From positions 1-64,000 of the forward strand of contig NGBS01001175.1 in the NCBI GenBank assembly GCA_002245135.1: a stretch of DNA of 64,000 nucleotides, in the 5' to 3' direction. Below, piece by piece: positions 33,101 through 47,042 of this stretch (within the stretch, counting starts at the first letter, position 1; each line of letters begins with the position of its first letter). The notes below the pieces were generated by a model, which worked only from the letters and a program-made list of their open reading frames with translations, was not told the origin of the DNA and searched no databases. Position numbers and translations under genes: made by a program. The stretch is from Proteromonas lacertae. Lineage: Eukaryota; Sar; Bigyra; Opalinata; Proteromonadidae.

Positions 33101-35365
33101 AGTAACAACAGATTCCTCAACAACAGAACCAATAACAACAGATTCTTCTACAACTGATGGAATAACTACAGATTCCTCAACAACAGAACCTGTTACAACA
33201 GATTCTTCTACAACTGAGCCAATAACAACAGATGGAGCAACTACTGATAGTTCAACAACTGAACCAATAACAACAGATGGAACAACTACAGATAGTTCAA
33301 CAACAGAACCTGTTACAACAGAATCAACTACTACTTTATTTACACCAGTTTTAATTTTTGGATTATGTAGTTATAGTTCAAATTCTTACAATTTTCCTAT
33401 AAAAGATAGTTATGACACTATTGCTCCTTCCTTATCCACAGCAACTTCATATACCTTTGTTAGAAATAACAAAACATCATATATATCAATCAACAATAAC
33501 AATGGAATAATAACAGTATCAAATTCACAAGTGTTTCATGATTATATATCCATAAGATGTTCAAATACAACTCATTATAGTGTTACTACAATTGATATTG
33601 AGATATACAATAACGAACTACCAATTTCACTTGTTCCAATATATATGCCAGGATATTTTCAATTAGATACAATCCCATTACATCCTTTATCATTTTTAGT
33701 AACATACCAAAATTTTAATCCAAATAATAGAGCTACATTGAAAATATCATCCAATGAATCATATATAAACGAAGTGAATTTACAATTGTCATCAGTATCA
33801 GGTTCGACAATTGAATTTTCAAATTCTGATATAAGATTGACATTATCCAATGTAATAGATGATAGTGTTACTTCAATACCAATTAGTATAATACTAACAG
33901 TTATTAATAATGACAATAAGAATTATATAAAAAATTTTGAGTCTGAAATAAAGATTAATGATAGTATATTTCATTTATTATTATATTTATTATTATATAT
34001 AGAATGTAATTACAGAGATGAATATGGAGTATGTTGCAACGTTGGACAAATATGTGCTATTTTAGAACTTCAATTCTCATTTGTTATTACTTCTGAAAAT
34101 GCTAATCTTGTAAATATAAATAACGAAATAATTAATATATTTAATAAACTAACAACTGCTTATAATATAACAAGCAAAGAAGTTAATAAGAATGAATTAG
34201 GATATACAGTATCATATAAACCATCAACAATAAGAAGGAACTTAAGACATTTACAGAATAGTGGAAGATATTATGATGAAATAATTAGTGCAAGTCAAAA
34301 CCTATTGAAAAATTCAACATTCTTCAATGAACTAGAGAATGAAGGAATATCAAAGAATATTAATATTGATGCAGATATTAAGAATAATGAGGATATAGTC
34401 ATTGATTATATTTCACAATCATCTCAATCATGGTGGGATAAAAATGTATTTTAATATTATTATCATTTTATTGTTCTTATAGAAAACAACGTTTATAATA
34501 GTAATAATTGCAGTGATTGTAGTTATTGCATTAATCAGTTTAGTTGTTTGTTTTGCTCTAATGAATAGGAATAATCATAACAAAACAAGATTAATGAAAT
34601 ATGAAGCTGTATATATAATAATTATTATTATTATCAATAGAAAATCACTCCATTAAATGAGGTATACAACCCTTATAATAAAGATAAGATTTGTTATGAA
34701 GGATTCTTATTGAAACAAGGTAGAAACAGAGTGAATATGGGTAATGGAAGTGATTATCAAAGAAGGTATTGTGTATTATTCAATGAACCAAAAGATTTCA
34801 GAATATATGAAACTATGATTCCTTCATTTTATGGAAATGTTTTCATCAATGAGAAACAAAGTGTAGAAATGAATTGTTTTAGAGATATTAGGAGAGAAAC
34901 TGCTAATACATTTATAGTGAAATTTGAAGTGAAGAGTAGTGTTGATAAAGCATTAAAAGCAGCTGAAGGCGATGAACAAAAAGAAGAAAGAATTTATAGA
35001 TTTAGATGTGAAGATAATGCTGTAATGAATGAATGGATTAAACAGTTTGAATCATTTAAGACAAATACAAATAAAGCAACAATTGTTAAAGATATTGATG
35101 ATTATCAAACAATAGGTAAAATAAAGACTGTTGCTGTTGTTAATAAAGAGCAGAAAAAAGTGGAATATTTAGAATCAAATTATGTTATTGCTGATTCTAA
35201 TATTGTATCTGCAGATCGTATATATATTTATCTCTAATTATTATATCAATAGCTAACCATACAAAGATTAGAGCTTTAGCACAGAAAAAGAAGAGAATTG
35301 AAGATGAAAGAGCTAATATGGCGCCTAGAAGGAAAAGATATCATCATCCTAAAGGCAATAATTAA
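30178..35365 (+). CDS. Giant mucin-like single-pass membrane protein with cytoplasmic PH domain
   Basis: The first exon encodes a signal peptide (FMLILEVLLLAFFKSINC), with ATG at 30178 or 30187. Introns are at 30321-30352, 34446-34482, 34609-34640 and 35218-35250. The ectodomain has about 900 residues of Thr/Ser repeats (units TTDSSTTEPV and TTDGI), then about 370 residues of beta-rich sequence with many Asn-x-Ser/Thr sites and a short Cys cluster (ECNYRDEYGVCCNVGQICA). The exon at 34483-34608 encodes a transmembrane helix (FIIVIIAVIVVIALISLVV). Inside the cell, 34641 to about 35070 is a PH domain (YEGFLLKQGRNR, YQRRYCVLF, YRFRCED...MNEWIKQFESF with the closing Trp). A basic tail ends at 35365. 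It may couple a glycosylated surface coat to membrane phosphoinositides. Confidence 0.8.
30600..33330 (+). repeat. Coding tandem repeat, 30- and 15-bp units with higher-order blocks
   Basis: The basic unit is 30 bp (ACAACAGATTCCTCAACAAC plus GAACC-type end) alternating with a 15-bp ACAACAGATGGAATA unit. Larger blocks repeat: the marker GATTCCTTAGCAAC recurs at 31926, 32061 and 32541, the first two exactly 135 bp apart. All units keep the reading frame. Near-identity of blocks points to recent expansion by unequal exchange; copy number may be miscounted by assembly. Confidence 0.9.
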
Positions 35366-35561
35366 TTCTTCCAATGAATAATAAAAGAATGAATATTAAT
35401 AAGATAATTTTTTCATAATATATATAATTAAAATTAAAATTTTCGTTAAAGTTGTTTATTTGGTGATAAAATTGTGATTGACAATAATTACATGTAATTT
35501 ACAACTTTTATATGTTTTGTTTTTTCTCCTTTTATAATTATATATATTAACAATAAACTCA

Positions 35562-38500
35562 ATGAGCATTATATCTCCATCGCCAATGTATGTATTTCTG
35601 CAATCTATCTCGTAATTAGTATTTATAAACTAGATTTAGTTAATTTTATGATTTATGAGAAATTTCAAATATATTTTAGAGAAGGATTGAATTTAGTAAT
35701 GGGACCAAATGGATGCGGTAAAGTATTTTACTTAATTTATACATTTCTCTAATTAGAGTACTATAGTTGCCGCTATTAAGCTAGCATTAGGCTCTTCACC
35801 ATCTGAATGTGGAAGAGGAAATGATATATCAAATTATATAAGAAACAATGCAACTCCTGAATCTCCTTCAACAATTGCCCTAATAATACATAATCCTACT
35901 AAATGTGATTCTATATATGTATTTATATTTATTATATAATATATAACAGAAACATGTGAATTGTTTAGGTCAAATCTACTTCAATCTCAGAACAAAGACT
36001 AGAAAGCTTATTGATAACAATATTCATGTATATAAAATATCGGATTATAATCATAATAGTTGACAGATCCAAAATTAATTAACAAATACATAGAAGAAAC
36101 CTACCATTTCAATTCAAACAACATTTTCCATATATTAACACAAGAATATATATCTAAATTACTATCTCCATTGAATTCTACTAATCTTAGGGAAATTGAA
36201 CAATCACTTGATAATGAACTAGTATAATCTTATATATATATATATATATAATAGTATAATAAACATTCAAGATTAATAAGTTATGTAAAAGAGATAAATA
36301 GCAGTATGGATGAAATATGTAAAATAAAAAGAAATATAATAGAAATTGATACAAAAATAAATGTATAAATTTATAATATATATATATATATGAATTAGAA
36401 AACTAAAGAATTATCAAAGAAATTAGAACTATCCAGTGATATTGATAAGAAGATAGAATTATCAGTATGTTTTATAAAATGGAATTTATATAAAGAAACA
36501 AAAACTGATTTTGCAAATCTGTTACAAGTATATAACTCAATACAATCCGATGAGATGAGTAGAATGAAAATAGAAGGATATAAAAGAGAATTAATTCGTT
36601 TAGAAGAAGTGAACGACCAATATTTGAAACAAATTGAACCATATGAAGATAACTTATATAGCAAAGTGTTAGAATTATCAAATAAAGTGATAGAAACTAC
36701 TAGTGGAGTATAATTATCAATACATTCACATTTTATTTGTTTATTTATATAGAATAACAATCCTGATATAGTTTTACTGAAAATAAAAGATAAAATCAAT
36801 TTCTTAAACGAATTAATTGAAGAGAAACAAGAATATTTAAATAAATTCGAAACAGCAGAAATACAAACAGATTCACCAAATATAAAATCAGTAGATAGTA
36901 AAATGAAGGAAGTAAAAGAGGAAATAAAAGAGTGTAGAGATAGAATTATTGAAAATCTAGATGATGTAGAAGTTACAGAAAGAGAATTATCAATCTTTAA
37001 AAATTCATCCCCACTTACATCAAGACAACCAGATAGATTCTATAACGAATCTGTTATTCCATTTGGAAATCAATACTTTTATACTCAACTGACATTAATT
37101 GATAATAAAATTAATAATTATTTTTCTCCTATTTATTCATATATATGTATTGAAGTGGCATTATATAGTTACATTTTACAATATGAAGTTGGATTAGCAA
37201 CTTTGCTAGGAGTATTATGTTGTAGTAACGACGATGCTTATAAATTGAGATTATATTGTAGAAATAATAGTATAAAAAATATTTCAGTATTTTGTTATAC
37301 TAATAATTCTAAGGATGAGATAAAAGATGAGATTAATCCATCAGATTTAAAACAGTTTGGAATTGCATCACCTTTTATTGACGTATTAATATTATTTTTA
37401 TTATTTAAGAGTATAAAAGTTGATAAAGGAGCTAATGATTTAAAAAAGTTCCTTATTCTACAGTTCAGTATAATAATATCCTTATGTTTATACAAATAGA
37501 TCTAAATCGTATATATATTTCTCATTCAAAATTCAAGCCAAATTTGTTTATAAAGTATTTACAGAACAATAAAAGTAAATTCTTTAATAATCAATCAAAT
37601 ACTATTAGAATATATACATCAAGAGAAAGATATTCATATAATTTAATAAGAGGCAAATATGTTACTGAGAATGTGGAAAGTTTTAAATTTGATAATGATT
37701 CGTTATTGATTCAGTCACATTCCTTTAGAAGAAGAGTATATATATATATATATTATATTCATAATAGATTCAGATTCAGGAAGATTCAACTAGCTATAAC
37801 ACACAACTAGTAAAATATGAAGAAAAATTAAAAGCATTATATGATGATAATAAAGAATTGAATAGCAGATTGAATGAATTAGAAACAGAGTATAATGACT
37901 TAAGAAAACAAACGAATAAAGTAAAATATTGTGAATATACTAAAAAACAGATTTTAGAAAATGTATTTAGTTTAATATTTCTATATTTGACTTAGATAAA
38001 AGAGTATAGAAAAGAAATTACAGAACTTGTAGAAAAACAAAATGAACTACAATCAAATCCAAATACATACTGTATATTTCAATGATATTTTTATTAAAAT
38101 AGTTGTTGTATGTAAAGATGTCTGTACAAATCTAAACTCGATGGTTTCAGTAATGAAAAACTATGAAAAAGTTGTTATTATATCATTATTGGCAAAAGAT
38201 ATTGATATTATCAGAATGTCTCTTGAAAAAAATATAAAGAGCGAAGAAAATAACATAACTACTATATTTGATATGAAAAGTGAGAAATTGAGGAGTTTAG
38301 AAATGTATAAGACACAGTTACACCAATCTTTTGTATATATATTATTAAAGTTATTGTATTATACATAGAGTGAAGCAATGACTAGTTTGCATCTTGAAAC
38401 TATAAAAATGGTTATTGATAACTGTCCTTTTCTTGATGTTGATTATTATACTTATGTATTTGATTAATTAATTCTTCTATATTTTATATTAGATTGTTCC

Positions 38501-39490
38501 AAATGAATATAAGAAATATGATATACCAACTCCACAATTGGAACATAACATCCAACTATACTTGAATACAAAGAAAAAACTGGAAGATAATTCAAAAGAT
38601 GATTTTAGACCATCAAAATCTGATTATTCTGATTTAGGAACAAAAAAGGTTGAATTATATGAATTGTATTATTTATATATAGTTATGATTGCATAGAAGT
38701 CAGAATTTTAATAAGTTAGAAGAATCATTTAGATCACTTTTATATGAATGGTACAAAGGAATTACATCAAAAATACAAAACATTAATCAAACCTTAGAGA
38801 ATTATATAGATGATAATATAGTAAATGAAAATGAAATACAATCATTTTTACTGAATTTAGATCCTTCATTGTTAGATTTAGATACTCCAATTGAGTATGA
38901 TTATATATTATAATTATATGATGAATAGAACTTTGACTAATTTTATTACCTCCTCAAAAGTAGTATTTAGAAATACAAAAGGATCTATTCCTCCATCTTT
39001 ACTATCAAATGGTGAAAAAGCATTTCAAATATGTTTATTGTTATTAGCTATGAGACAAGATTTAAATTCACCGTTTTGTATAATAGATGAGATTAATCAA
39101 GGAATGGATGAGAATCTTGAATTTATATTTTATCAGATGTTATTTAAAGATTTGTCAAATCAAAAATCACAGTATTTGTTATTCACTCCTCATTATAATG
39201 TTCAATTTCACAGTTTTCTTGCTTCTTCAAAGTATAATATCTTCCACATTTATTATTATTAATATAGTGTTGATGAAGTAGTAAAGGTCACAACTCATCA
39301 CCTTTTGATTGGAGAACATATTCCAACAATTAGTATATATATATATATATATATATATTCCTTTTTAGCAATTTATTTTAATTCAATAATTACAGAATAT
39401 GAAAATGAACTAACAAAACGAAAAAGGAAGAGAGAAGAAGAAGAAGAAGAAGAGAATCAAGAAAAAGTAAAAATAACAAAAACTGAATAA
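35562..39490 (+). CDS. SMC5: Structural maintenance of chromosomes protein 5
   Basis: The N-terminal head: MSIISPSPIIYKLDLVNFM after removal of a 32-bp intron (35588-35619), then the P-loop MGPNGCGKST, itself split by an intron before Ser-Thr. Long coiled-coil exons follow (36250-36700, 36780-37000), a hinge-like region (about 37020-37480) and a second coiled coil. The C-terminal head has the ABC signature LLSNGEKA (about 39005) and Walker B FCIIDEINQGMD, whose NQGMD ending is specific to SMC5. The tail is Lys/Glu-rich. At least ten introns of 25-45 bp are present. With SMC6 it forms the SMC5/6 complex that resolves recombination intermediates. Some exon joins in the coiled coils are uncertain. 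Confidence 0.9.
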
Positions 39491-39559
39491 TATTGTATAT
39501 TGTTCTTTTATGCTAAATTTCATAAAAATATGTAATTAAACACTATAGAAAAATGTGAC

Positions 39560-39785
39560 TATCTCGAGATTTTAATATCATTTTTTCTTCTACATCAGAT
39601 AAATTTAGCACTTTCATCATTTTAATATCATCTTCATATTGTACAACTAAAACTACTTCATTAACACTCTTTTCTATTTTTTCTTTTATCTATTCAAAAG
39701 AATTCAAAAACAGTACCTTCACATTAGGCGGAAATACAGATTTCATTACACTATCACTATCATGTAAAAATGAAAAATTAAACAT
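39560..39785 (-). pseudogene. 5' fragment of the second pseudokinase-LRR paralogue, right arm
   Basis: The reverse strand starts MFNFSFLHDSDSVMKSVF at 39785, has the same short intron as the left copy, and continues IEKSVNEVVLVVQYEDDIKM to about 39565 where similarity to the left copy ends. Only about 60 codons remain, and it abuts the 3' end of SMC5. It marks the inner breakpoint of the inverted repeat. Confidence 0.65.
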
Positions 39786-39996
39786 TTTCAAACTTGTTTG
39801 ATGTTTCAAAATATTTATTCGTTTGACGAGGCTTAAATATACAGAAATGTCTATTTATAAACAGAATATTGTTTTTCTTTTCATTTTATTTTCACATTAA
39901 ACATTTCTTCTTTCATTTGCAATAATCAAATCAAATCAAACAACAATTAATAATATGATTTCAATTAACAAGAAGAACAATTGTATTTCATTAAGC

Positions 39997-42900
39997 TTAA
40001 TTTAAACTACAAACTAAACCAAGTGTCTGTAAACCAACTTCACTCAAATTACAAGTCAAACATAACTTACCTTTATAACTCACATCATAACTAGATCCAC
40101 AATATGGACATTTCATTATTTCATCACTTTTATTTAATGGTAAAAATTTCTCACAGTTTATTACCCATTGATTTTGACTATTATAATTCAATTCATTTTC
40201 ATTTCTTCCTTGTTTCTCAGATGCTTGTAATACTTTAAGTGTCTATTATATAATAATAATAATATATATTTATATATATACTTTATCTTTTAATTGAGCA
40301 TTATTTTGTTTGTTTATTTCATTGATTTCTAATATTCTTCTCGCAAAATCAGCTGAAGTTATATAATTCTTCAATTTATAAGCACTTGTCATTGCTAAAT
40401 TCAATACTAATAACAAATGATTAGCTTGTAAATTACAATGAGTCATATAACAACTCAATTCTAACCCTCTAACTCCATCATTTGATTGAATACTTCGACG
40501 ATATAATTCTAATCGACAAGCAGTTATATAATCACGGCTTACACTTACTAATTCTTTTACTTCATCACTTTCACTTTTATGACTTACTATTAATAATGGT
40601 AAACTCGTTAAGATCTTTAAAAATGTATTCATACTTTCAGTAAATTTACCCAATTGGAAATATTTATATCCTTCTTTTAATCTCTCAACTAAATGACTGA
40701 ACTTTATTGTACTTGGAGGTACTGTTTTCTTCATCGAATTGACTTTACTTCCATCATGTATTAATTCATATCCAATTGGAGGACTTATTGAATAACCAGG
40801 ACAAAATATTTCACTACCATAATAAACACTTCGAAATACTTCTTTTAATGGATCAAAGTTAATTACACCAATTTGACGATTTAATAATCTCATTCCACTT
40901 TCTATTGAACCACCAGCTATATGAATTGCAGCTAAAGATGAACTATCAATCCAATAATCTTTCGCAGATGGTAATCTTGTTCCACTTACGATATTTCCAC
41001 TTTCTTCCATACTAAATTCATCTTTTTCATTTTTATTTGATGTATTTACAATTGTATCAGGTAATTCATCAGCAGGTATTTCAAGATCATCACCCCATTC
41101 ATTGGCTTCATTTCCTTTATTATCATCATTTTTATTCCAATCATCTTCATCATTTTTATTGTTTTCTTCTTCTCCTTCTCCTTCTCCTTCTTCATCATCA
41201 TCTTCATTATTATTATTATTATTGCTTTGAGGCATTCCAGCAGATTCAAAATAATTACTTCTTTTATCTCCAATTACCCAATCATTTACTAATTCTACAG
41301 TTTTGGGTGGGTATAATTCTTCACTATTTTCACTCTTTACAGGTATTGGAATATTATTTGTATCTAAAGCAGCTTGAATATTCTCTAATTTATCATTTAA
41401 ATTGTATGTTAAAGCAGTTAAATAAGCTAAACTATTCTCACCAGCATCTTCTAATATTTTTACTCTTTCTTCTGCATTTCCTAATAATAATGCATTTAGA
41501 TATTTGGACATTACATTTTGTCTCATTTCTGCTATCTTATACATTTTCTGTAATTTATCATTATTACCTGTTAATAAATATAAATACGATAATTTCTCAA
41601 ATGATTTTGTCTTTTGATAAGCCATTTCAGCTACTGATATTTTACCTCTTGATAAAGCTACATCAGCTAATTTCTCATAATATTCATCTTTATTTAAACT
41701 AATTGCACATTCAGCTGCTATTTCAATATTACCACATTTCAACGCTAAATCAAATCGAGAGGATGTATCACTTACAAAGTTTAATGCAACTTCAGGATAT
41801 CCTTTCTTATGTAAATATTCAATTATTGCTTCACCACATAATTTACCACTCTTTATTATTCTTAATACTTCTTGAATATTTCGACTTTCTAATGCTATTT
41901 TAAACTCGTATTCAGTTGGATCAATCGCTAATCTTCGAGGTTTACAATCTCTATCTAATACATATACATGTTTATTTTCAATTTTAGTCACATAACATGG
42001 AAAATCGATTGTTCTTATTACACCACTATCTCCACTTGGTATTATATATTTTATATGACTTAATGTACTATATATAAATGCACCTCTTTTATCCCAACTA
42101 CCACCTTTTACACTCATTGGTTCATTCGAAGTAGAGATTATTTCTAAATCTTTATTACATATCCATACTGTATCTTTACTCATTAATGCAACATATTCAT
42201 TATTATCATTCCATTGAACATATTTTACACCATTTACTATTGCACTTCCTAATTGTTTTCGACTGGTTGTATCAAATAATACTATTCGATCATCACTTCT
42301 TAATAATATTCGACCAATTATTCCACCAGCAAATATTTCACTCCAATTACCTGATGGAGGTGTTACTGGTTTAGTTAATTGATTGTCAAGACTTCTTATA
42401 CTTATCTTTCGATCTTTTTCTAATACAGCTATACGATTTCTAGCTGTAAATAAGGCACTTAATCCATTACCTTTTATTGGCTCACTTCCATTTGTATTTT
42501 CACCTTTACCTGTTCGATATATTTCATATGTTCCACCATCAGCTGTGGAAAATAATATTATATTACTTTCACTTGGATTCATTGAATTATATATCAATTG
42601 TTTTGGTTGGATATTCGAATTATTAGATATACTTGATATTGGAATATCTTTCGTTGAAGTATAATCATATAATCGAATATATTTATCTTTCACATAATAT
42701 AACTCATTTCCATTGGTATAATAAGCTGGTCTTTCTCTATTCAATTTGAATATTATTAAACCATTATCATGACCTGCTGCTATTAAATCTTGACTTGGAT
42801 GCATTGCCATTACCCAATATCTATCATGAGGTCGACTAAACTTCTGAATACAAATTCTCTTTGTTGCATCCCATATACGAATAGAATGATCTTCACTGTC

Positions 42901-43695
42901 ACTAAATATAAGATTCTTTGTTGGATGGAATAATACACAACTTACATTTCCAGTATGTCCTCTTAATGTATCAACTTCCCACGCCTTTGAATCATTATAT
43001 CGCCATATCTTCACTTGTCTATCATCAGATCCTGAAACTATTAAATTTAAAGTTGGATGGAAACTTGCCCAATTTACACATCGATCATGACCTTCAAGAA
43101 CAAATTTTACTACTCCAAATAATTCGGAATTTAAACGACCCAAACCAGCAGCTTGTTGTTCTTCACCTGGCGTTCCATTTACTTTCTTCTTTCTTAACGC
43201 TGATACATCCCATACTCTTATCGTTGTATCTAAGGAGGTTGATAAGACTAAATCCTTTGTTGGATGGAATTCAGCATACATTACATAGTGGTTATGTCCA
43301 GTAAGAACAGATATACATTCTCTACTTTGCCAATTCCATATTCTTATCGTTTGATCATCAGAACTACTCAAAATCCAAGGATATTCGGGATGAAACTTTA
43401 CACTTCGCACATAATCACAATGACCAAGAAGTGTGAATAAGCATTTTCGTTGTTTGTAATTCCATACTTTGATTTTGAAATCATCACTTCCTGACACAAA
43501 TAAAGGCTGACTTTGATGAAAACAAACACCACGGACTGGAGCTGTATGTTCATCAAATACATCAATTAAAGCTTTCATTTGATAATCCCATAATTGGATA
43601 CTTCCAGTGTGTAAACTGGCTAATAACCAAGGTCGATGTGGGTGGAAACTCAAACCCTTCACTCTATTGCTAGTAGTCTCAAAACGAGTGAGCAT
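39997..43695 (-). CDS. COPA: Coatomer subunit alpha (alpha-COP), right copy
   Basis: This is the second full copy, about 1,219 residues. Start ATG at 43695; intron 40243-40281 (39 bp, against 46 bp in the left copy) at the same site before TLKVLQASEK. WD40 repeats, solenoid and the Cys-containing C-terminal end are the same as in the left copy. The only protein difference I see is in the acidic linker, where this copy has EDDDEEGEGEGEEE and one Gly-to-Ser change before the Asn run. DNA differences elsewhere are mostly synonymous, for example GATACATTA against GACACTTTA near 42970. Both copies appear expressible, so the cell may carry two COPA loci from this region alone. Confidence 0.97.
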
Positions 43696-43866
43696 GAGCA
43701 AAAAGAATTTTTGGCTTTTTAAAAAGCGGGAAAGTCTATTTAATTTGAATGGATTTGGGTTAATGAAAAATTGAATTTGGGGATAGTTTTGGGATAAATG
43801 AAAATTTCCAAATTCACAATCATATGAATAGAATTGACAATGAAAAATAATAAAAAATATAATTAA

Positions 43867-46800
43867 TTATTCAACATTGAAGAATTCTTTTGATAATTCA
43901 TTCTTTTCTTTTTCTGAAAGTCCATTCACTTTTATTCTTCTTACAGATGGAAATGTTTGTAAAAATGATATTAATTCGGATTTATCAATATTCTCTTTTA
44001 ATGTTATTCATAATTCATTCACATCTTCAAAAATCTCAATTCATTTTCATTCAATTCATTTCCTGATATATCAATATTTCTAATTGGTTTATAATCTTTT
44101 AATCTCTCTATTAACACTTTTAATCCTTTTTCACTCATACCAACATCTATTCAAATAATAAATTCACATTATATATATATAATACTTGATAAATTCAATA
44201 AATATGGGTGATTTTTATAATTTCGCCTTTTAAACTTATTTAAATATTTACAGGTTATTTCTATTCCTTCATCTCCAATCTCATTATTATATATTGAAAT
44301 ATATTTTGAAGAATTTGGTAATAAATCAGTTAATTCTTTCAATCCTTTAGAACTAATTTTGTTATTCGATAAATCAATCCATCGATAATTTATCTGTTTA
44401 ATTATTGAAATATGAGGATCATTCAAACCAAAATCTATTATATAGAATAATCACATTCTATACTGGAAAAATCACATTCATCTTTTCTTCTCTTCTTTAC
44501 ACAATAGTCTAAATAATACTCCAATTCTTCATTTGTCCACGATGAACATTTCATTTCTATGAATGGATAATTTTCATTTTCTAATGATTTTGAACATATT
44601 GATTCTAATCCTTTTATACTTACACTGTTTCCATTTAGATTTATAGTTTCACAATTTTCAATTGATTGAAGATTACTTGCCAACAGAATTATACTTTCAT
44701 CATCAATTGAGATATTAATCATATCTATTTTATCATAATCCATCAATATTTTTAAATTGTTTAGCAAGGACTTAAATCCACTATTTCCTATTGGATTGTC
44801 TATTAAAATAATATAAATCATATATACTGTTAATCTCTAACATTTCAATATGATGATCTTCTTCTACATAATTCATCAAATATTTTAATCCAACTGAAGA
44901 TAAACCCATTTCTATTCAATACAATAACAACAATTATTATACTTGAACAATTCAATTTACAGTCATTACTTCTTAGTAAATGTAAATAAGGAGATAATAT
45001 TTTCATTCCTTCATCTCCTATATCATTCCCACATAATTGAAGTTCTTTAAACTTATAAAATGAAGTATAATTGTTAATCAGTATTTGTACACTCATAGAC
45101 TTAAGTTTATTATCTACATAATAAAAAAGAAAAACAAATAATACTACACAAATTTAATCTACTTATTTTTCTTAATTCTCCTGATTTTAAAAAAATCAAT
45201 GATATCAAAATATAATCATTCATTTCCAAATTACTCAGATTTAATTCATTATTATTACTTTTAATATATTTGATTAATTCTGGAACATCTTTATCAACCA
45301 ATAATTCTTTACATCCATTTATATCAAAAACTATTTTTGAAATAGGAAACTTGGAGAATAAAGCTTTTAATCCAACAGAATGAATATTTTTGTTTTGCAT
45401 AATATCTATTTTTTTTATATTTGCATATCTAAATAATTCTTCTGATAATAATACCATTGATTCATCATTTAAATTCATTCCACATAGATTCAATTCATTA
45501 TTTTTGTTGATTAACAAATGCAAATATGGAAGAATTAATCTAAATCCTTTTGAACCAATTGGTGTGTCTATTTCAAGATAATATATTTAAATAGATCAAG
45601 ATATATATGAAAGATTTATATATTTTAATTTCATGAATGGAATTGATTTAACAAATGATTCTATGAAATTAAAATCTACATTACATGAATGTGTATAAAT
45701 TTCTTGAAGATTTGATAATTGATTAAAATTTTATTGGAATATAAAAAACTATTTAAACAAGATAAAATTATAACTATACAAAATTGAAGTTTTGTTGGAT
45801 TAATCTGTTTCAGTATATTGAAGAAATAATCCATCCCTTCATTACAGAAACAAATATTTTTAGAATGAATTACAATTTTTCCTTTATCTTCACAATCAGT
45901 ATTAATAATAAATATCTTTTCATTTTTACATTGATGATGAATATGAAACTTCAGTCTATCTATAATTGATTTATCTTGTTTGTATAATTTCATCATCAAT
46001 AGTATAGACAGTATTCTTTTGTTAGGTTTATAATTATAAGATTCTATCAAACAATATTTAATCACTTTCCAATTTTTACTTTCAAGATAGTATTCTGATG
46101 GATAGATTATTGGAAGTAAAATACTATTCTTGTGATTTTTATACAAAAACTTCTTCCTTTCTTCGAATATCATAAAATCATTCTCATCGTCTTTCAATAA
46201 TTCACTCATTTTTGTCATTTCTTTTATCAAATCTTTCAATCTCATTCTATCTTCATTATTCACTTTCAACATTCTGAATATCATTTCTTTCATCTTATCA
46301 TCACATTCTACATCTAAACTGTATTTACATCTCACAATATTCTCTTTCGTTTTATTCATATTATTATCTTCATTAAATGGTAATTTCTTAAACATCATCT
46401 CATATAATATACATCCAATTGACCAAATTACACTTCTTTCATCATATTCTAATCCATTCATCTCTTCTGGACTTTTGAAGCATATATCATATATTCTCAT
46501 TTCATCTTTTTTTCTTAATGCATTTAGGTTTAAATCACATAACTTTATATTGCCATTTTCTTCATATATTACATTACTACTCTTTAAATTACCTATCATT
46601 AAGTCATATTCATTTAAGATCATTATAATATCACATAAAGAAGATATCACATTACATATTTCAACACTTGACAAATATTTACTTTGAATTACCTTTTTTG
46701 AGTCTCTAGAGTAATATTCTCGTAATATTATTATACAGTCATTCATTACAAACACTTGAAAAGGATATATTAAGGAAGAACAACAATTCAACAATAAGGA

Positions 46801-47025
46801 GGTATTTTCTAAGAATTTTAATATCTTCTTCTCTTTTATCTCATTAACATCTAATATTTTTATCATTTTAATCTCATTCTTATGTTCAACAACTAAAACT
46901 ACCTCATTTTCACTCTTTTCTTTTTTTTCTTTTATCTATTAAAAATAAATAAAGTAAAATACATTAGAATTAGGTGGTAATATAGATAATAATACCTCAT
47001 CTATGAAAGATTTCAAACAAAACAT
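43867..47025 (-). CDS. Pseudokinase-LRR protein, right copy (mostly intact)
   Basis: Exon 1 starts at 47025 (MFCLKSFIDEVLLSILPPNS), then comes a short intron and a long exon (46925-45790) with a kinase fold: N-lobe strands, IGNLKSSNVIYEENGNIKL as catalytic-loop region with the HRD Asp replaced, DLNLN in place of DFG, SPEEMNG for APE, and WSIGCILYEMMFKKLPF for the F-helix. Loss of the HRD and DFG aspartates indicates a pseudokinase. After further short introns come NLR/RanGAP-type LRRs (DTPIGSKGFRLILPYL, DIGDEGMKILSPYL, DNPIGNSGFKSLL, INYRWIDLSNNKISSKGLKE). The 3' exon carries a 22-base deletion near 44025 and an early TGA, so the end differs from the left copy. A signalling or scaffold role is inferred. 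Confidence 0.65.
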
Positions 47026-47042
47026 TTTCAAAAACTTGATTA

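Noticed and set aside
30600..33330. Regularly spaced direct repeats that could suggest a CRISPR-like array
   Set aside because: Units are contiguous, in frame and lack unique spacers; the genome is eukaryotic.
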